64,000 nucleotides of DNA from Polaribacter ponticola (GCF_026191475.2 NZ_JAOSLC020000003.1:2384487-2448486); one strand, 5' to 3'; counted from the stretch's first letter, positions 38,995-49,107 are shown. A program made the numbers and translations. The notes: a model not told the origin generated them from the sequence alone.

Positions 38995-39240
38995 CTATTC
39001 ATTATTAGCTTTGTCAATCCATTTTAAAAGATCTTTGTCAGAAGGATTTCTTAATTTTTTATTATTAATAGTAATTGTAGGAAAATTTAGCTTTTTATTT
39101 TCATACAAGTTACGTAATTCTTCTGCAAAAAGTTCATTCTTTTTAACATCTAAAAACGCGTAATCTAAATTACGCGTTTCTAAGAATGTTTTGTAGTATA
39201 GAGTTTTATGACAATTTTCTGTGCCAAATAATTTAATCAT
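38995..39240 (-). CDS. Glutaredoxin-family protein, monothiol
   Basis: 81 residues, a single thioredoxin-fold domain. The active site reads CHKT near residue 10 (FGTENCHKT), so only the first Cys is kept. The cis-Pro is in FPTITINNKKL. The small size and charged C-terminus fit the NrdH/glutaredoxin group. It lies 1 nt after the msrA stop and 33 nt before selO, on one transcript. In E. coli glutaredoxin is a known SelO target, which makes this pairing informative. Confidence 0.85.
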   Translation of the reverse strand: MIKLFGTENCHKTLYYKTFLETRNLDYAFLDVKKNELFAEELRNLYENKKLNFPTITINNKKLRNPSDKDLLKWIDKANNE

Positions 39241-39241
39241 T

Positions 39242-39778
39242 TTACTTCAGTTTATCTGCGTGTAATTTTCTAAGTTTAGATAACTTTGGCTCTATTACAA
39301 AACTACAATATCCATAGCTTTGATTATTTTTGTAAAAATCTTGATGCTCTTGTTCTGCTTCATAAAAAACAGGTATTTTACTTAATTCTGTTTCAATTTT
39401 ATCAGAATAATAAGGTTGAATTTGTTTCAACACTTCTTCAGCTATTTTCTGCTGATTTTCATTATGATAATAAATTACAGAACGGTATTGTGTTCCTCTA
39501 TCTGCACCTTGCTGATTTAATGTTGTAGGATCATGAGTTGTCATAAAAATGACTAAAATGTCTTCAAACGAAATAATATCAGCATTAAAAGTGATTTGAA
39601 TAACTTCTGCATGACCAGTTAAGCCAGAACAAATTTCTCTATAGGTTGGTTTACCAGGAACATTACCGCCAGCATAACCAGATACTACTTTTTCTACACC
39701 CTTTACTTTCTGGAATACAGCTTCTGTACACCAAAAACAACCACCGCCTAAAGTGGCAATTTGTACGTTTTTGTTCAT
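39242..39778 (-). CDS. msrA: Peptide-methionine (S)-S-oxide reductase
   Basis: 178 residues. GGGCFWCTEAVFQKVKGVEKVVSGYAGG contains the catalytic Cys in the canonical GCFW motif. DRGTQYRSVIYYHN and EQEHQDFYKNN are the substrate-pocket segments. Repairs the S-epimer of methionine sulfoxide. It lies 1 nt after msrB, forming the complete two-epimer repair pair. Confidence 0.97.
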   Translation of the reverse strand: MNKNVQIATLGGGCFWCTEAVFQKVKGVEKVVSGYAGGNVPGKPTYREICSGLTGHAEVIQITFNADIISFEDILVIFMTTHDPTTLNQQGADRGTQYRSVIYYHNENQQKIAEEVLKQIQPYYSDKIETELSKIPVFYEAEQEHQDFYKNNQSYGYCSFVIEPKLSKLRKLHADKLK

Positions 39779-39779
39779 T

Positions 39780-40232
39780 CTATAAATTCCCTTTCTCTAA
39801 TTGCATAGACTCAGAATTAATACAATAACGCAATCCGCTTGGTTCTGGTCCATCAGGAAAAATATGCCCTAAATGCCCATCGCAAGTATTGCACATAACT
39901 TCAACCCTAACCATACCAAAAGAAATATCTTTATGATATTTAATTGCATTCTCTTTAATCGGTTGCGTAAAACTTGGCCAACCAGAATTAGAATCGAATT
40001 TTATTGTAGAATTGAATAATGGTGTATTGCAACAAATACAGTTGTATTGCCCTTCATCATAAATACTACACAAAGCCCCAGAATTAGGTCTTTCTGTACC
40101 TTTTAAACGCGTTATTCTAAACTGCTCAGAAGATAGAATTTCTTTCCATTCTGCTTCCGTTTTTTCAACTCTTTTATCTGGAGTTGGGTTTCCTTTTGTT
40201 GTAAACTTAATTACTTCTTTCCATGTTAGCAT
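39780..40232 (-). CDS. msrB: Peptide-methionine (R)-S-oxide reductase
   Basis: 150 residues. Four zinc Cys are seen in two pairs (CICCNTPLF and VEVMCNTCDGHLGH), and the catalytic Cys in GLRYCINSESMQL. Repairs the R-epimer of methionine sulfoxide. First gene of a tightly packed leftward operon with msrA, glutaredoxin and selO. Confidence 0.97.
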   Translation of the reverse strand: MLTWKEVIKFTTKGNPTPDKRVEKTEAEWKEILSSEQFRITRLKGTERPNSGALCSIYDEGQYNCICCNTPLFNSTIKFDSNSGWPSFTQPIKENAIKYHKDISFGMVRVEVMCNTCDGHLGHIFPDGPEPSGLRYCINSESMQLEKGNL

Positions 40233-40377
40233 AAATAGGTTCTTTCATTTTAAAATTAGTGTAATAGGCTCAAATTTTTAGTCGAAAAACAACTATTATC
40301 CTTACAAAGGATTGAGCTGAAAGTTATAGCTAAAATTACGACAAAACTGTTAAAAATAAAAGCAAGTTTTATTTGCT

Positions 40378-40385
40378 TATTTTTG
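40378..40385 (+). promoter_or_regulatory. -7 box (TATTTTTG) for the HD-PycTM gene
   Basis: A TAnnTTTG match 17 nt before the ATG at 40403; implies a short leader of roughly 10-15 nt. Confidence 0.45.
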
Positions 40386-40402
40386 TTTAAAATAGAAAAA
40401 TA

Positions 40403-41609
40403 ATGAGTTTGCTTATTTCTGAAGTAGAAAAATATATTTTTAACTTATTTAATGATAAGTTAGACGTAAATTATACTTACCATAATTTAGTACATACACA
40501 AAAAGTTGTTGAAAAAGTTCTAGAGTTATCAGAAGATCTAAAATTAGATGAAACCTCAATAGAAAACTTACAAATAGCTGCATGGTTTCATGATAGTGGT
40601 TTCATATATGGAGCTAATAAACATGAAAATGAAAGTATAAAGATTCTAAAGATTTTTTTAAAGATAAAGATATAAACGATATTAGAATAAAAGAAATTTC
40701 TAGATTGATTTCGGCTACTAAAATGGGATATATTCCTACGAATGATTTAGAGAAAATTATTTCTGATGCAGACTGTGCTCATTTAGGGAGTAAAAGTTTT
40801 GAGGATAAAGCAGAGTTGTTAAGAAAAGAGTGGGAGACTACTGAAAATAAAGTATTTTCTGACTCTGATTGGATAGCTGAAAACATAACATTTTTAACCC
40901 AATCTCACAAGTATTATACAGATTATGCTTTAAAAAACTGGAGTAAAGGAAAAGAAAAGAATTTAGCCAAATTATTAAAAAATCAAAATAAATTAAAAGA
41001 AGGTTTAAAGAAGTTTAAGCAAAAAAAGGAAACCTTACTACTCAAAAAAATAAGAGTGAAGTGCCAGAAAGAGGTGTAGAAACAATGTTTAGAGTTGCTT
41101 TAAAAAACCATATGACTTTAAGTAATATTGCAGATACAAAAGCTAATATTTTATTGTCTGTAAATGCAATTATAGTTTCTTTAGCTTTATCTAACTTGTT
41201 GCCTAAATTAGATAATCCATCAAATAGTTATTTAATATTACCTACTATTGTATTTATAGTTTTTACTGTAGCATCAATAATCTTGTCTATTTTAGCTACA
41301 AGACCAAATGTTACTGAAGGAAAATTTAATAAAGAAGATGTAGCAAACAAAAAAGTAAACTTATTGTTTTTTGGGAATTTTCATCAAATGAAATTACCAG
41401 ACTTTGAATGGGGAATTCAAGAAATGATGAATGACAAGGATTATTTATATGGATCTTTAACTAAAGATCTGTATTTTTTGGGCTTAGTTTTAAATAGAAA
41501 ATATAAAATTTTAAGAATTACCTATACCGTTTTTATGATTGGTATTATTGTAAGTGTTTTGGCATTTGCAATCTCTTTTAGAGTTCAGGAAACTGGAAAA
41601 GTTTTATAA
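40403..41609 (+). pseudogene. HD-domain phosphohydrolase fused to PycTM (Pycsar effector-like) domain (two homopolymer frameshifts)
   Basis: Restored length is 402 residues. The N-terminal HD domain has YTYHNLVHTQKVV, AAWFHDSGFIYG, KHENES and SDADCAHLG, so the metal residues are intact. From about residue 215 a DUF5706/PycTM domain follows: VALKNHMTLSNIADTKANILLSVNAIIVSLAL, helix YLILPTIVFIVFTVASIILSILATRP, and a last helix IGIIVSVLAFAIS. Breaks at T7 40653-40659 (FFKDKDINDIR) and A7 41021-41027 (KQKKGNLTTQKNKSEVPERG), one added base each. PycTM is the membrane-disrupting effector domain of Pycsar antiphage defence, but no cyclase gene is next to it here. Confidence 0.82.
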
Positions 41610-41611
41610 AT

Positions 41612-43997
41612 CTAAGCTTCAATTTCTTTAATAAGATCGTTAAAAGTAATAGTATCTTTTTCGTTAAAATCTTTTTGATAAATTACTTCTACTCTCAAGG
41701 CTTTTAAACCAGCAACGCCTTGTAAATCTTCTAATTCTAAAAATTCAATTTTTCCTAGCTGATTTCTAGATTGTAAAAAATTAATATATTTAATATATTC
41801 TAAGGCATCCTTGTCTTGAGAATATACAATGGCAATTTTTCCAGGGATTGTTAAACGTTCGTTAGTTCCTTTTATATTTGCTTTGTCAATTCTCTTTTTA
41901 ATAATTTCATATCTAATGTTGTAAGCTCCATCAACATCAAATTGTTTTTCATCCATTCTAAACTTAATAGCCATAGGATTGCTATGAACCAAAATTAATG
42001 AAGCTACTCTTAGTTCTTCATCCATGTTTTTTCGTTCATTAAAGGCTATGTTTTCCATCTCACACATGGTTTGTAATTGCCACAAACGCAAGTTGTAAAG
42101 ATAAATCTCGTCAAAAGAATCTTCTTTGGTAATAGATTGCCCTATATACATGTTAAACTCTACACCATCGGTCTTGTATCTTTCAAAATAATGAGGATAC
42201 ATTTTCTGAGCATCTTTTTGTTTTAAGTCTATATATTTAGCAAGTTTATCGTTTAAAATATTTACGCTTTTTTCGTATCCTTTTCTTTTTCATAAACAAC
42301 ACCTAGTTCTTTATCTAAACGTTCCATGTAAATTTTTACTTTATCAGAAAGATTTGTATTTAATTCTTTTACATGATTAAAAACAGGATAAATGTCGCGT
42401 TTTAAAAACTCTAAAATATTTATTTCATCGCCAGCATTTAAACCTTTTTTTACATCAGTTAAATATGTAGCAACTCTAAACATAAGTTCATTATATATAG
42501 GAAGAGATTCTTTATTACAAGCTTCTTTTAAAACATTGATAGCTAAAGAAAGTTGAGTACTTAAGTCTTCTTGTATTGCTTTGTTTCTAGATTCTGAAGA
42601 GCCTTTTATATCACTTTGACCATATAACGGATAAACATCATTAAAGATAATTTCATCTAATTTAGCATTTTCATCTGTTTGATGTTCTAGGTGGTATTTT
42701 TCTGCTGCTTCATAAAAACGCCATTTCACAGCGCTATGAATGGAAGTATAATGTTCTTGTATTGTAGCTTCTAAAACGTTTTGACGTTCTTCTGAAGTTC
42801 TTTTTACAGGAGCTTCAAAAACTGGAATAATATCTTTTAGTTTATTAACATTAACAGAGTTTAGCTCATAAGCTCTTGGTGAAGCTATTTCTAGTAATGC
42901 TAAATCTCCGTTTTCTGTAGCTTCAATTGGTATTAAAATAATACTTTTAATATTTGCTTTATGTAAGTTCTGGTAAAATAAATTTTTGTTAGTGTTTTTA
43001 CCATAGTTTTCTACATCAGATATAATAAAAGTTTCATGGTTTTTAAATACTTTTTCTAAGATTCCGCTGCAAAAATAATTAGAATCACAATTGATCTCGG
43101 TAGAAGTGTTTAGTATGATACTGTTAGATTTTTTAACAGCAGTTTCACAAATTTTAGTATTGATATTATCAAAAATAGAGTAGCCTAGTTTTAGGTCTTT
43201 TAAACTATAGAAATCTCTTAAGTTATTTTGTAATTTAGTTAATAATTGATCTCCACCTTCTAGTAAATTAGCTTTTATTGACGAGAGCATTTCCTCTGCA
43301 GTAACATCAAATAAATTAATAATTCCAAACCCCTTAAAAATATAGCTATTAGGAGGGAATTTTTCTCTCCATAAATCTATATTTTCAAAATTATTAAGAA
43401 GTTCTTTAAAATCGTCTTCGGTAAGAGTTGGTGCATTCTCTGTTTTAATAATTTCAGAAAAATCTCCATTAAAAGCAGCTCTGTAATATTTCATTGTTCC
43501 TGTTGTCTTATCAGGAATATTAAAATAAAAAGGTCTTTTTACATCTACTTTAAAGTTATAAACAAAGCCAAGTATAAATGTACAAGCTATAATGTACATA
43601 TCATCATTTTCAAAATTACGAACGTTTAATTCATAATCTTCTCCAGCATTCTTTAAAATATTTTCGAATCTTTCTGTAAACTTAAATGATGTAAATGAAA
43701 ACGGTACACTTGCCGCTTTAATTTCATTTAATTGTAAAGGTTCTGGGAATAGTGGATTAAGTAAAAGATTTATTTCTTTCTTATGTTTTTCTAATAAAGT
43801 ATAATCTGAAAAGCCATCAATTAACTCAGGCTTTTTTTAAAAAGCGCTACCATTTCACTGGCAGAACCATGAAATGGATGATCAGAAAATTCCTTACCAG
43901 CATATTTTTCAAAAAGTTCAAAAACTTTTTTGAAAGAAATATTTAACTGAAGAGGTAATTCTTTTTCTTGATCTGAATTAGATTTTAAGATTTTCAT
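41612..43997 (-). pseudogene. Large GAF-domain protein (two homopolymer frameshifts), function unknown
   Basis: Restored length is 795 residues from the ATG at 43997 (MKILKSNSDQEKELPLQLN). Soluble. A middle segment (about 280-400, SNSIILNTSTEINCDSNYFCSG, HETFIISDVENYG, SIILIPIEATENGDLALLEIASP) is GAF-like. The C-terminal 200 residues (MYPHYFERYKTDGVEFNMYIGQSI) form a separate conserved block. Breaks: T7 43832-43838 (LFKKKPELIDGFSDY) and T6 42268-42273 (DTKKSVNILNDKLAKYIDLKQKDAQK); one added base each. It converges on the PycTM gene with 2 nt between stops. Confidence 0.75.
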
Positions 43998-44083
43998 TAT
44001 ATAAAAATTTTACGACTAAACTTATAATTAGCTTATAGAATTAGACGTTATAATTCTTTAAATGTTACAAATAACTTAAGTAA

Positions 44084-45397
44084 TTATTTTTGTCTAAAAT
44101 AAATAGTAATTGGTACACCAGATAAATCGTACATTTCTCTTAACTTATTCTCTAGAAAACGTCTGTACGGGTCTCTAACATATTGTGGTAAGTTACAAAA
44201 AAATGCAAACTGTGGTGTTGGTGTTGGTAGTTGCATGCAATATTTAATTTTTACAAACTTACCTTTTGTTGCTGGTGGCGGATAGCTTTTTACAATTTCT
44301 AACAACGCATCATTTAATTTACTTGTAGGAATTTTGAATTTTCTTCTTTCAAAAACTTCTACAGCAGTTTCTATTGCTTTAAATAAACGCTGTTTAGTTA
44401 GGGCAGAAATAAACACAATTGGCACATCTGTAAAAGGTTCAATTTGTTTTCTAACCATAGCTTCATAATCTCGCATGGTATTGGTTTCTTTGTCTACTAA
44501 ATCCCATTTGTTTATTAAGATTACAACACCTTTTCTGTTTTTTTCTGCTAACCAAAAAATGTTTTGATCTTGTCCTTCAAAACCACGAGTTGCGTCAACT
44601 ACTAGAATAATAACATCAGAATATTCTATTGTTCTAACAGCACGCATTACAGAGTAGAATTCTAAATCTTCTTTTACTCTAGATTTTTTTCTAATTCCTG
44701 CAGTATCTACAAGATTAAAATCGAATCCAAAACGGTTGTATTTTGTATCAATAGAATCTCTAGTTGTACCTGCAATATTGGTTACAATGTTTCTATCTTC
44801 TCCAATTAAGGCGTTTATAAATGAAGATTTACCTGCATTTGGTCTTCCAACTACGGCAAATCTTGGTAATTCTTCTTTTTCTAAGTCAACTTCTTCTGGT
44901 TCTGGCATTTTTTCTGCTAATGCATCTAATAAATCACCTGTTCCACTTCCGTTAATAGATGCGATTGTATGGTATTCTCCTAAACCTAAGTTGTAGAATT
45001 CTACAGCATCTGGTTCTCTCATTGCATTATCAACCTTGTTAACTACCGTAAAAATTGGTTTTTTTACTTTACGTAAAAGTTTTGCAACTTCTGCATCCAT
45101 TGGTGTAATACCATCTTCTACATTAACCACAAAAACAATTAAATCTGCTTCATCAATAGCTAAATTTACTTGTTTTCTTATTTCACCTTCAAAGATATCA
45201 TCAGAACCAGTAATATAACCACCTGTATCTATAACAGAAAACTCTTTTCCATTCCAATCAGATTTTCCATAATGTCTGTCTCTTGTAACTCCGCTTACAG
45301 AATCTACAATAGCCTCTCTTCTTTGTACCAGTCTATTAAAAAGTGTCGACTTTCCAACATTTGGTCTCCCTACAATGGCAACAATACTATTATTCAT
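44084..45397 (-). CDS. der: Ribosome biogenesis GTPase Der (EngA)
   Basis: 437 residues from the ATG at 45397 ([21 protein letters not shown]); the longer frame needs a TTG start. Two tandem G domains: [17 protein letters not shown] and [19 protein letters not shown]-terminal KH-like domain starts near [14 protein letters not shown]. Essential for 50S subunit assembly. A TATCTTTG -7 box lies 19 nt upstream. Confidence 0.98.
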   Translation of the reverse strand: MNNSIVAIVGRPNVGKSTLFNRLVQRREAIVDSVSGVTRDRHYGKSDWNGKEFSVIDTGGYITGSDDIFEGEIRKQVNLAIDEADLIVFVVNVEDGITPMDAEVAKLLRKVKKPIFTVVNKVDNAMREPDAVEFYNLGLGEYHTIASINGSGTGDLLDALAEKMPEPEEVDLEKEELPRFAVVGRPNAGKSSFINALIGEDRNIVTNIAGTTRDSIDTKYNRFGFDFNLVDTAGIRKKSRVKEDLEFYSVMRAVRTIEYSDVIILVVDATRGFEGQDQNIFWLAEKNRKGVVILINKWDLVDKETNTMRDYEAMVRKQIEPFTDVPIVFISALTKQRLFKAIETAVEVFERRKFKIPTSKLNDALLEIVKSYPPPATKGKFVKIKYCMQLPTPTPQFAFFCNLPQYVRDPYRRFLENKLREMYDLSGVPITIYFRQK

Positions 45398-45415
45398 TTG
45401 AATTGAAATTTTTTG

Positions 45416-45423
45416 CAAAGATA
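45416..45423 (-). promoter_or_regulatory. -7 box (TATCTTTG) of der
   Basis: Complement of CAAAGATA, a perfect TAnnTTTG match followed by CA. The start codon at 45397 is 18 nt away, so the leader would be about 13-15 nt. Confidence 0.5.
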
Positions 45424-45479
45424 CAATTTAACCTACGAATAATTGTTATAACTTTATAGTGATATAAATAGTCTAAGTT

Positions 45480-46208
45480 ATGAAAAATAGTTTTACAGCA
45501 ATTGCGTTTTCGTTAGCAATTATAATTGCTGCTTATTTGATAGGAAATTCTATTATTAATAGGAATAATGGACAAGGTTCTATTTCTGTTACAGGTTTAG
45601 GAAATGCCAATTTCACATCAGATTTAATAGTATGGGAAGGTTCATTTTCTAACCGTAATCTAAATTTAAAAGAGGCTTATAACGATTTAGAAAAAGATAA
45701 AAAAGTTATTGTAACATATTTGGTTTCTAAAGGAGTAAAACCAAATGAAATTGTTTTTAAAGCTGTGCAAAGTAGAAAAAATACAAAAGCTAAATATACT
45801 AATGGTAAATATGCTGGAGAAGATTTTTTAGGTTACATTCTTACACAGTCTTTACAAATAGATTCAAAGAATGTGGAAGAAGTAGAAAAAATATCACGAG
45901 AAATTACAGAGTTACTAAACAAAGGAATTCAATTTTATTCGCAACCACCAAGATATTATTATACAAAACTAGCAGATTTAAAAGTTGAAATGATTTCTAA
46001 GGCAACAGCAGACGCAAGAGCAAGAGCTGAAAAAATTGCTGAGAACTCTGGGGGTAATTTAGGTGTATTAATTTCTGCAAAAATGGGAATATTTCAAATT
46101 ACTGGACAAAACTCTAAAGAAGAGTATTCTTGGGGAGGAACTTTTAATACTTCTTCGAAAGAGAAAACAGCATCAATAACAATGAAGTTAGATTATAAAT
46201 CGGAATAA
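45480..46208 (+). CDS. SIMPL-domain (DUF541) protein
   Basis: 242 residues. An N-terminal membrane anchor (AIAFSLAIIIAAYLIGNSII) and a periplasmic SIMPL domain: SISVTGLGNANFTSDLIVWEGSFS, LEKDKKVIVTYLVSKGVKPNEI, KATADARARAEKIAENSGGNLGVLISAKMGIFQIT. The family binds or oligomerises at the envelope; its function is poorly known. It is divergent from der and followed after 3 nt by a small membrane protein. Confidence 0.92.
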   Translation: MKNSFTAIAFSLAIIIAAYLIGNSIINRNNGQGSISVTGLGNANFTSDLIVWEGSFSNRNLNLKEAYNDLEKDKKVIVTYLVSKGVKPNEIVFKAVQSRKNTKAKYTNGKYAGEDFLGYILTQSLQIDSKNVEEVEKISREITELLNKGIQFYSQPPRYYYTKLADLKVEMISKATADARARAEKIAENSGGNLGVLISAKMGIFQITGQNSKEEYSWGGTFNTSSKEKTASITMKLDYKSE

Positions 46209-46211
46209 ATA

Positions 46212-46724
46212 ATGAATCTTTTAGTAGAAAAAAGAAACAGTGAGGTTTCTTTAAGGCCAAGGTTTACAATTGATTTGGAAGAGAGTTCAAAAGAGCTACT
46301 TCAAAGATTTACAAATGAACTAAAAAAAGACGACTGCGGTTTTTTAGGAAATGTTGTAGATGAACATGTTTTTATTTCCGTTTCTAAAAATGAAGAGCAT
46401 TTTTGGTCTCCTCAATTGCATTTAGAAATTTCAGAAATATCAAAAGACACTTCGATTTTAAAAGGATTATTTGGTCCAAAACCACAAGTTTGGACATTTT
46501 TTATGTTTATTCATTTTGTAATTGGTATTTCCTTTTTAGGGTTTAGTGTATTACTCTACACTAGAATTTCACTAAACGAGTCAATCTTTTTTCCGCTTAC
46601 AATGATGATTGTTTTGCCTTTTGTTTGGACTGTTTTATATTTTTTAGGAAAAATAGGGAAGGACACAGGTAAAAATCAAATGAAAAAATTACATGATTTT
46701 ATGATAAATATTATTGGAAAATAA
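46212..46724 (+). CDS. Conserved membrane protein, unknown function
   Basis: 170 residues. A soluble N-terminal half (KDDCGFLGNVVDEHVFISVSKNEEHFWSPQLHLEI) is followed by two membrane helices (FFMFIHFVIGISFLGFSVLLY and IFFPLTMMIVLPFVWTVLYFL) and a short basic tail. I do not recognise a named family. It lies 3 nt after the SIMPL gene and probably shares its transcript. Confidence 0.75.
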   Translation: MNLLVEKRNSEVSLRPRFTIDLEESSKELLQRFTNELKKDDCGFLGNVVDEHVFISVSKNEEHFWSPQLHLEISEISKDTSILKGLFGPKPQVWTFFMFIHFVIGISFLGFSVLLYTRISLNESIFFPLTMMIVLPFVWTVLYFLGKIGKDTGKNQMKKLHDFMINIIGK

Positions 46725-47060
46725 AAACCTACATTACTTAAAATCGAAACTATAAAATAGTTATTTTAATTTGTGAAATTATTCTGTAAATTACAGAATA
46801 AAATAAAGGTTTTTAACTTTTTTTTTAGGGGGTTTATACCCTTTTTTCTGTTTTTGATAATATTGTTTGTTCGATTAATTCTTTGTTTTTAAGTGTTTTA
46901 TGTTTGTTTGTTGTGTAATTCATATTTTTATTTTTTCTACTGTTTAGTTTTTTTTGTTATTATTGTTAAACCAAACCAAAGTATTTAAAATCACTAAGTT
47001 ACATTTTTAGCCTTTTTTAAAGGCTTAACGTGTCGTATTTTAGAAAAATAAAAACTGCCT
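46725..47060. other. 336-nt intergenic region without a gene
   Basis: Very T-rich on the plus strand. It contains T9 and G5 runs and GGGTTTATACCC near 46817-46842, and a 7-bp hairpin (AGCCTTT 47009-47015, AAAGGCT 47019-47025) 35 nt before the next start codon. I see no open frame, no tRNA, and no clear TAnnTTTG box at the right place. Probably the promoter and leader of the T9SS-protein operon. Confidence 0.5.
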
Positions 47061-47531
47061 ATGAAATCAACTATACTTTCTGCTTTTTTACTTTTTTTCA
47101 CACACTTATATTATAGTCAAGATACAGTTTCTGTTTCTGGAGGCATTGCTTCTGGTTCTGGATCTGTTAGTTATTCTGTAGGACAATTATTTGTTTCTAC
47201 AGTTTCTTCTAATAGCGGTTCTGTTACTAATGGTGTACAGCAAAGTTTCGAATTATTTACTTTGGTAAATCCAGAATTAAAAACATTAACTTTAAAAGCT
47301 ATCACATTTCCAAACCCAACTAAAGATAATATAATGTTGTCTTTAACGGATAATGACTTAAAAGAATTGTCATATAAAGTTTATGATATTAATGGCCGTT
47401 TGGTTAGAAAAGGAAAAGTAAATAAAGAAAATACTCCCATATCTATGAATAACTTATCTAGAGGTGTATACTTACTTAAAGTAAATCAGAATAAGAAACG
47501 ACTAAAAGTATTTAAAATTATAAAAAACTAA
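47061..47531 (+). CDS. Short T9SS-secreted protein with type A sorting domain
   Basis: 156 residues. A signal peptide (MKSTILSAFLLFFTHLYYSQD), a short Gly/Ser-rich middle (GGIASGSGSVSYSVGQLFVS) and a C-terminal type IX sorting domain: ITFPNPTKDNIMLSL, YKVYDINGRLVRKGKV, GVYLLKVNQNKKRLKVFKI. Exported across the outer membrane and possibly surface-attached. The next gene starts 2 nt later. The passenger part is too short to suggest an enzyme. Confidence 0.88.
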   Translation: MKSTILSAFLLFFTHLYYSQDTVSVSGGIASGSGSVSYSVGQLFVSTVSSNSGSVTNGVQQSFELFTLVNPELKTLTLKAITFPNPTKDNIMLSLTDNDLKELSYKVYDINGRLVRKGKVNKENTPISMNNLSRGVYLLKVNQNKKRLKVFKIIKN

Positions 47532-47533
47532 AG

Positions 47534-48454
47534 ATGAAAAAGATATTTTTAATTTTAGCACTAGTTATAACAACAGTCTCTTTAGCACAGACGCCAGAGA
47601 AAATGAGTTATCAAGCTATAGTAAGAAATACAGATGGTAATTTATTAAGTGAAAAAACTGTGGGTATGCAAATAAGTGTTTTAAAGAGCACTTCTTCTGG
47701 TACTGCAATTTATATAGAAACACATTCTGTAACAACAAATGTTAATGGGCTAGTAACTTTAGAAATTGGAATGGGATCTGTTGTTACTGGTGATTTTTCT
47801 GTTATAAATTGGGGAGATGATAAATATTTTATAAAAACAGAAACAGATTTAGAAGGTGCTTCCAATTATACGATATCTGGAACTAGTCAATTATTAAGCG
47901 TCCCTTATGCTTTTCATGCAAAAACTGCTGGGAACCTAAAAAATTATAAAATTGGAGATTTTGCTCATGGAGGTGTTGTTTTTTGGGTAGATGAAACTGG
48001 ACAGCACGGTTTGGTTTGTTCGAAAGAAAATCAAAGTACTTCTGTAAAATGGTTTGCAGGAACTTTTGGAAAAACTTTAGCCAAAGGAAATGGTTTGTAT
48101 GCAGGTAAAACTAATAATACTATAATTATTATGTCTACATATGCTGTAGTAGGTGATAATGGAGACTCGTATGCAGCTAGATTGTGCAATGAGTTAGTAG
48201 TTTCAGAAAATAACAATCAATTTGGCGATTGGTATTTGCCAAGTGAATATGAATTAAGTTTAATGTATCAAAACAAAGCAGAAATAAACACAACTTCAAC
48301 AGCTAATGGAGGTGAAAACCTTATAAACGATGTTTATTGGAGTTCAACAGAAGACTCAGACAACACTGCTTTGGGATTTAATTTTTCAGACGGACAGGAA
48401 TCTTCAATTTTAAAAAGTTTTCAAAATCGAGTAAGAGCCATTAGGTCTTTTTAA
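47534..48454 (+). CDS. Secreted DUF1566 (Lcl-like) domain protein
   Basis: 306 residues. A signal peptide (MKKIFLILALVITTVSLAQ), then a beta-rich N-terminal domain (MSYQAIVRNTDGNLLSEKTVGMQISVL) as in Bacteroidota tail-fibre-like proteins. A C-terminal DUF1566 lectin-like domain has GDFAHGGVVFWVDETGQHGLV, FGDWYLPSEYELSLMY, YWSSTED and the terminal VRAIRSF. Probably a cell-surface recognition protein; cotranscribed with the sorting-domain protein. Confidence 0.87.
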   Translation: MKKIFLILALVITTVSLAQTPEKMSYQAIVRNTDGNLLSEKTVGMQISVLKSTSSGTAIYIETHSVTTNVNGLVTLEIGMGSVVTGDFSVINWGDDKYFIKTETDLEGASNYTISGTSQLLSVPYAFHAKTAGNLKNYKIGDFAHGGVVFWVDETGQHGLVCSKENQSTSVKWFAGTFGKTLAKGNGLYAGKTNNTIIIMSTYAVVGDNGDSYAARLCNELVVSENNNQFGDWYLPSEYELSLMYQNKAEINTTSTANGGENLINDVYWSSTEDSDNTALGFNFSDGQESSILKSFQNRVRAIRSF

Positions 48455-48546
48455 TTAAAATCAAGGAGTTAAAATTATTATTGAAAAAGTAAAATATAAT
48501 TTATTGCAATCCCCCAAATTATGTGATAAGAAAACAATTTCCATAA

Positions 48547-49107
48547 ATGAATAAAATTAAAACTGTTTTAATAGATTCTCAAGAATCTTCTTTAGCAAGG
48601 TTTAAAGATTTGTTAACTAAATTCAATGAAGTTGAATTGTTAGCAACTTTTGAAGATTCAAAAGAGGGGTTAGATTTTATTTTAAAAAACGAACTTGATT
48701 TAGCATTTGTTCAAATAGAAATGCCAAATATATCTGGTTTAGAGTTGGCTGAGGAAGTTAGTAAAAGAGGTACAGATGTTAAAATCGTTTTAGTTTCTGC
48801 GCATTCTCATTATGCAATAAAAGCATTGAAAGCATCCGTTTTTGATTATTTATTAAAACCTATTTCTATAGATGAGTTAAAAATATCTTTACAACGCTTT
48901 AATACAAAGTATAAGATTAACTTAAATAGTAGAGAACTGCAAATTATTAGAGAAATGTCTAATGGATTAAGTAGCCAAAATATAGGCGAAAAACTATTTA
49001 TTAGTAGGCACACTGTAGATACTTATAGAAGATCTATCTTAGAAAAATCCGACTGCCAAAATACAGCACAGTTAATTAAGTTTGCTTTAAAAAGCGGTTT
49101 AATTTAA
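48547..49107 (+). CDS. Response regulator with degenerate receiver and LuxR output
   Basis: 186 residues. The receiver (about 1-118) is LytTR-like, but the acidic pair is reduced (VLIDSQE, where DDE is usual) and the phosphoacceptor Asp is Gln56 in DLAFVQIEMPNISG. The Lys in YLLKPIS is kept. A LuxR helix-turn-helix follows (LNSRELQIIREMSNGLSSQNIGEKLFISRHTVDTYRRSI). It therefore probably acts without phosphorylation. It sits between the T9SS genes and the giant adhesin on the same strand and is a candidate regulator of them. Confidence 0.9.
   Translation: MNKIKTVLIDSQESSLARFKDLLTKFNEVELLATFEDSKEGLDFILKNELDLAFVQIEMPNISGLELAEEVSKRGTDVKIVLVSAHSHYAIKALKASVFDYLLKPISIDELKISLQRFNTKYKINLNSRELQIIREMSNGLSSQNIGEKLFISRHTVDTYRRSILEKSDCQNTAQLIKFALKSGLI

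Noticed and set aside
44850..44866. TACGGCAAAT inside der
   Set aside because: Half-site within coding sequence explained by the conserved protein motif; no second arm.
47026..47041. Half-match to the palindrome (GTGTCGTATTTTAG) before the T9SS gene
   Set aside because: Only the right arm matches, the left arm is lost, and the orientation relative to the gene is opposite to the five real copies.
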